A stretch of DNA of 64,000 nucleotides from UBA4729 sp039931245 (GTDB lineage Bacteria > Patescibacteriota > Saccharimonadia > Saccharimonadales > UBA4665). Under the pieces are notes generated by a model that saw nothing but the letters and a program-made list of their open reading frames with translations, was not told the DNA's origin and made no database searches. The stretch covers positions 1 to 64,000 of the forward strand of contig JBDTSH010000019.1 in the NCBI GenBank assembly GCA_039931245.1, given 5' to 3'. Below are positions 60,798-64,000 of the stretch, piece by piece (the first letter of the stretch is position 1; each line of letters starts with the position of its first letter). A program made the position numbers and the translations under genes.

Positions 60798-61482
60798 ACA
60801 GATTAGGGCGGCCCGAGTGGCGTAACAATTGACTGCCCCACCAGACCAGCCCGTAGACACTGCTCAATAACACGAAGAAGCTCGCCACCGTCACGAACAT
60901 AGCCGGATAGGCCGCCGGATGCAAAATGCGATCCGAGACATCGAAGAGTAGGCCGCCGGGGTTTGTCAGAATGTCCCAGCTATTCCAGCGCAAGTCGCGA
61001 CCGATGTAGATGGCAAAGCTGCAGAGCCCCAGTGTCAGAGCGATAATGCCCCCCACCTGGCGGGCCGAGAAACGCTGCTGGAGCAGCCGGTGGATGATGT
61101 ACAAACTACTTAAACCCAAAGCGACGCCACTGAAAATAAATGAGGTAAACAGGACCGCATCATACAGAATATCGCTGTGAGCGACGTCTTGCAGGTGAAT
61201 ATAGTCGGATATCATATAAAAACTGTTCGGCAAAAACAGGAGCCACGCCACAGTGATAGCCAGCGCCTTCCACGATGACCACAACCGGGTCTCGAGCGTT
61301 TTAGCCAACCAGAGGGCTAAGCCGAGGGGTAGCCAGGACAATAGCAAATTCCAGGGCAAATAACTGTAGGCGAGGCTATGCTCGCGGAGCGCCCCATAGG
61401 CGTATAACACCCCGCTGACCGCCGTGGCGTAGCCCAGCGCCAGGGCATATTGATTTTTGGCAGTCCGGGCGAGGCGAATCAT
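60793..61482 (-). CDS. DUF1361-like membrane protein
   Basis: 229 residues with six or seven membrane helices. It carries the family's LLFLPNSFYMISDYIHL segment, plus LPWNLLLSWLPLGLALWLAK and DLRWNSWDIL. Function unknown. The leaderless promoter is one of the clearest in the window. Confidence 0.85.
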   Translation of the reverse strand: MIRLARTAKNQYALALGYATAVSGVLYAYGALREHSLAYSYLPWNLLLSWLPLGLALWLAKTLETRLWSSWKALAITVAWLLFLPNSFYMISDYIHLQDVAHSDILYDAVLFTSFIFSGVALGLSSLYIIHRLLQQRFSARQVGGIIALTLGLCSFAIYIGRDLRWNSWDILTNPGGLLFDVSDRILHPAAYPAMFVTVASFFVLLSSVYGLVWWGSQLLRHSGRPNLL

Positions 61483-61488
61483 CCTATT

Positions 61489-61494
61489 ATTATA
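61489..61494 (-). promoter_or_regulatory. Extended -10 (leaderless) of the DUF1361-like gene
   Basis: TGC TATAAT, 6 nt before the ATG at 61482. Confidence 0.75.
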
Positions 61495-61540
61495 GCAACA
61501 GACCGCGTACTGAGTCCCGGAAGTTCACGAGTCCAGCTGG

Positions 61541-62044
61541 CTAGGGCTTTTTCTTGGCAGCCTTGGTCTCTGGACCGACGCTGGCACTTTTTACCGGACT
61601 AGGCCGGGCCCGTTCGAAGGCCCGCTGGGCAGGAGTTTCGTCAGGGCGATCGTAATCGTCCTCTAAGCGCCAGGTGGTGCCGAGCTCTGGCGTCGAGACT
61701 TCGATGACGTCGCAATCCGTTATCCCCAGCAAGCGGTGGCGCTGCCCGAGCATCGTGCTATAGCCCTGTCCCGGCTGGAGGGCAGTCTGGACCAGTTCAC
61801 CCCGGGCATTCTCCCAAATCACCGCCGCTTGACCGGCAATCAACAGCCAGCTTTCGTGCTTCTGGTCGTGAATTTGCAAGCTGAAGCGCGCGCCGGCATT
61901 GATATGGAGGACTTTCCCCATGTATGGTGCCTCGGCGGGAACCCAATGTATTTCGTAACCCCAGGGCTTTTCTATCCGTTTAGCGTAGGGGTTCACGCTA
62001 AAATAGGCGGGATCGTAGTGCGGAACGTGATTTGTATCAGTCAT
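61541..62044 (-). CDS. Cupin protein (mannose-6-phosphate isomerase type II-like)
   Basis: 167 residues. Cupin barrel with RIEKPWGYEIHWV, then GARFSLQIHDQKHESWLLIAGQAAVIWEN and QRHRLLGITDCDVIEVSTPELG. The HxxxxHE pattern (IHDQKHESW) supplies metal ligands. The resemblance is to the C-terminal domain of mannose-1-phosphate guanylyltransferase/phosphomannose isomerase, suggesting sugar metabolism. The charged tail ends in KAAKKKP. Confidence 0.82.
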   Translation of the reverse strand: MTDTNHVPHYDPAYFSVNPYAKRIEKPWGYEIHWVPAEAPYMGKVLHINAGARFSLQIHDQKHESWLLIAGQAAVIWENARGELVQTALQPGQGYSTMLGQRHRLLGITDCDVIEVSTPELGTTWRLEDDYDRPDETPAQRAFERARPSPVKSASVGPETKAAKKKP

Positions 62045-62053
62045 ATTATCTCC

Positions 62054-62059
62054 ATTATG
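62054..62059 (-). promoter_or_regulatory. Extended -10 of cupin gene
   Basis: TGC CATAAT, 9 nt before the ATG at 62044; a GGAG lies between. Confidence 0.55.
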
Positions 62060-62154
62060 GCATACTCAACCGGGCATGATGCGCCAAAGTTCTTGTGCTA
62101 AGTGTGAGTTTGTATATAGTATAGCTTAAGCATAATTAGAGTTAAGGGGGGAAC

Positions 62155-62691
62155 ATGTTTGGGCACCAGAATGATCAGGACTATCAAGGACAAGATGACC
62201 AGCAAGCAATTTCGCAGTCAGTCGATGGCGTTTTAGCCGTCGAACCGGCCGGACAGGACACCTTTAACCCGGCCCTGCCCTCGCCGGGCACCGATTTCGG
62301 TAGCCCGACGGCTATCGTCTCACCCACGGTGACGCCAGCAGCGGACGTAGCCGAGGCCACGTCAGCCCCCCTCACCACCGTTGCCAGTGATGAGCCGGTC
62401 GCGACTCTGCCCGATTCACCGGCCGATACCCAGCCGCTGGCCGACGATGCCCTCCTCGACATCAAACAACAGGCCCTGACGGAACTCAGTCCGCTCGTCA
62501 ACCACCTCGACCAATCGCCCGAAGAAAAGTTTCGCACCACTATGATGATGATCCAGGCCAGCGACAACCAAGCGCTTATCAAAGACGCCTACGCCGCCGC
62601 CCAGAATATCAGTGATGAGAAAACCAAAGCCCAAGCGTTGCTCGATATCGTGAACGAAATCAATTACTTCACCCAGCACGTTGCCGCCTAA
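62155..62691 (+). CDS. Hypothetical protein with disordered N-terminus and helical domain
   Basis: 178 residues: a Gln/Asp-rich start (FGHQNDQDYQGQDDQQAI), a Pro/Thr/Ala-rich disordered middle, and a helical C-terminal third (LDIKQQALTELSPLVNHLDQSPEEKFRTTMMMIQASDNQALIKDAYAAAQ). Soluble. AAGGGGGG Shine-Dalgarno sequence, with CATAAT at 62131-62136 as a possible -10. No family recognised. Confidence 0.7.
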   Translation: MFGHQNDQDYQGQDDQQAISQSVDGVLAVEPAGQDTFNPALPSPGTDFGSPTAIVSPTVTPAADVAEATSAPLTTVASDEPVATLPDSPADTQPLADDALLDIKQQALTELSPLVNHLDQSPEEKFRTTMMMIQASDNQALIKDAYAAAQNISDEKTKAQALLDIVNEINYFTQHVAA

Positions 62692-62729
62692 ATTTAGCCG
62701 GCCCGCGTCTTAACTGTTCTTAAGTCACA

Positions 62730-62766
62730 AAAAAGGAATCCCACTCAAGTCAGGATTCCTTTTTTG
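62730..62766. terminator. Bidirectional terminator
   Basis: AAAAAAGGAATCC / GGATTCCTTTTTT stem with an 11-nt loop, between the 178-residue gene and the convergent groL. Confidence 0.85.
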
Positions 62767-62794
62767 ATGGCCGGCTGCGCCAAACTTCAATAAA

Positions 62795-62819
62795 GGAGAC
62801 ACCTCAGGCGGGCGTCTCC
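62795..62819 (-). terminator. Hairpin after groL
   Basis: GGAGAC / GTCTCC stem, followed on the minus strand by TTTATT, 8 nt past the groL stop; weaker than the shared terminator next to it. Confidence 0.5.
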
Positions 62820-62826
62820 CCAGGGG

Positions 62827-64000
62827 CTACATCATGCCACCCATACCGCCCATGCCGGGCGCTCCCTCACCAGCAGCGCTCTTCGGTTCCGGTACTTCCA
62901 CCACGAGCGCTCCCATAGTACTGGCCGTCGCCGCAATCGAAACGGCGTTTTGGAGAGCCTCTTTAGTAACGCGGGCCGGGTCAATCACCCCGGCGGCTTT
63001 GAGATCAACCAATTTAGTCGGGTCGTTGACGTCAACGCCCTGCCCTGGCTTGGCAGCCCGGACTTGCGGGAGCCATTCGTCGGCATTCAGACCGGCGTTT
63101 GTCAGCAGGATTCGGAAAGGCTGTTCCAGCGCATTCTTCAAAATCTGGGCCCCGGCGGCGATTGAATCGGTCCCGGTTACCGTGATTTCGCTTGCCAAGT
63201 TGATGAGCGTGACACCACCACCGGGCACAATCCCTTCGTCCAAAGCGGCTTTGACGGCGGCCACCGCATCATCGACCCGGAATTTCTTCTCTTCGATTTC
63301 AGTTTCGGTGGCTCCGCCAACTTTGATGACGGCAACTTTGCCCGACAAGGCGGCGCGGCGCTTTTCGAGATTTTCTTTATCATACGTACTAGTGGCCTGT
63401 TCGGCTTGCGCGGCAATGGCCGCGATGCGTGCGGCAACTTCAATCGGGTTACCGGCGCCCTCGATAATCGTCGTCTCATCCTTGCGGACAATCACCCGGC
63501 GGGCGCTGCCCACGACGTCCAGCTCGACGTTTTCAAACGTCATGCCCCGGTCAGCGGTAATGACTTGGGCACCTGTCAGCGTGGCGATATCATTTAGGAC
63601 GTCTTTCCGACGATCCCCAAAAGCCGGCGCCTTGATAGCGACGGTATTAAATACCCCTTTCAGGCGATTGAGTATCAATGTGCCGAGGGCCTCTCCCTCA
63701 ATGTCATCGACGATCAAGACTAAGTCTTTTTTGCCGGCTTGGGCTAATTTTTCGAGCAGCGGCAAAAATTCCTGGATACTGGAAATTTTCTTGTCGGTCA
63801 CGACGACGGCAGGTTTGTCATAGGTCGCTTCCATCCGCGCCGTATCGGTCACCATGTACGGGCTCACAAAACCGCGGTCAAACGTGAAGCCTTCGACGAC
63901 TTCACTCTCCAGCAACAGCCCCTGGCCTTCCTCAACAGTGACGACACCCTCTTTGCCGACTTTGGCAATCACGTCGGCAATCAAGTCACCGATCTCAGCG
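62827..64000 (-). CDS. groL: Chaperonin GroEL (3' part; gene continues past the window)
   Basis: About 391 residues visible, open to the window edge; the ATG at 63984 is internal. Apical and equatorial domains: EGFTFDRGFVSPYMVTD, LEKLAQAGKKDLVLIVDDIEGEALGTLILN, DRRKDVLNDIATLTGAQVI, VEDAVAAVKAALDEG-type RVDDAVAAVKAALDEGIVPGGGVTL and the Gly/Met tail GMGGMGGMM. It is the ATP-driven folding chamber. No groES is visible downstream; it may be upstream of the gene, outside the window. Confidence 0.96.
   Translation of the reverse strand, partial: AEIGDLIADVIAKVGKEGVVTVEEGQGLLLESEVVEGFTFDRGFVSPYMVTDTARMEATYDKPAVVVTDKKISSIQEFLPLLEKLAQAGKKDLVLIVDDIEGEALGTLILNRLKGVFNTVAIKAPAFGDRRKDVLNDIATLTGAQVITADRGMTFENVELDVVGSARRVIVRKDETTIIEGAGNPIEVAARIAAIAAQAEQATSTYDKENLEKRRAALSGKVAVIKVGGATETEIEEKKFRVDDAVAAVKAALDEGIVPGGGVTLINLASEITVTGTDSIAAGAQILKNALEQPFRILLTNAGLNADEWLPQVRAAKPGQGVDVNDPTKLVDLKAAGVIDPARVTKEALQNAVSIAATASTMGALVVEVPEPKSAAGEGAPGMGGMGGMM

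Noticed and set aside
62834..63823. 329-codon open frame antisense to groL
   Set aside because: Mirror of a strongly conserved GroEL frame; Ser/Ala/Arg-rich composition with no domain.
1..64000. tRNA, rRNA, tmRNA, RNase P RNA, insertion sequence, prophage or defence genes
   Set aside because: Gaps are short and none shows a cloverleaf or known RNA core; no transposase, nuclease-helicase or toxin-antitoxin pair was recognised.

Overview
The window looks like a stretch of chromosome from a Saccharibacteria (TM7)/Patescibacteria-type bacterium with the standard genetic code. This rests on gene content and protein style, not on a marker-gene tree. The clues are a compact type IV pilus operon in the order pilM-N-O-(small membrane protein)-B-T-C-pilin-pilD, many small membrane-anchored proteins of unknown function, a DnaG primase and a PilB that have lost their zinc ligands, an RNase J, and a very compact layout with 1-4 nt overlaps and convergent genes that share ends. 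I found no tRNA, rRNA, CRISPR array, insertion sequence, prophage or recognisable defence system.

Layout. 1-7803: type IV pilus operon on the minus strand. Its last gene, the prepilin peptidase, breaks after 50 codons and runs into an unrelated beta-rich surface-protein fragment. 7941-14444: two tandem units on the minus strand, each a small membrane-anchored protein followed by a very large secreted protein. The two large proteins share an apparently identical 1363-bp 3' end. 14639-21270: a multidrug-type transporter, a two-gene redox/membrane unit (VKOR), ychF, a PH-domain protein, a Crp-like regulator and a phosphoribosyltransferase-like protein. 21309-24323: rpsF-ssb-rpsR-efp-2H phosphoesterase-tlyA. 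24437-31049: ftsK, RNase J, a uracil-DNA glycosylase and small proteins. 31057-37231: pnp, rpsO, truB, a degenerate DHH protein and rpsT. 37293-47407: holA, trehalose-phosphate synthase/phosphatase, mutM, polA, a second sigma-70 factor and several small membrane proteins. 47641-55727: a P-type cation ATPase, an M15 peptidase with a YfiH-like protein, a nucleotide-kinase-like protein, rpoD and dnaG. 55859-64000: orn, an FMN reductase with a divergent HxlR regulator, msrB, argS, a DUF1361-like protein, a cupin and the 3' part of groL.

Gene expression. Genes inside operons usually have Shine-Dalgarno sequences. The first genes of transcription units very often have a TANNNT-like -10 hexamer (frequently with an upstream TGn) only 4-12 nt before the start codon, most often 6-8 nt, which predicts leaderless mRNAs. 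Classical two-box promoters appear in front of rpsF, rpsT, the TPR gene of the surface cassette and the FMN reductase gene.

The most interesting items are the duplicated and homogenised surface-protein cassette beside the pilus operon, one cassette gene with no canonical start codon downstream of a copy of the pilM promoter, the broken pilD junction, the pervasive leaderless promoters, and the loss of metal-ligand cysteines in DnaG, PilB and the uracil-DNA glycosylase. All functional names come from reading motifs by eye; no database search was run.
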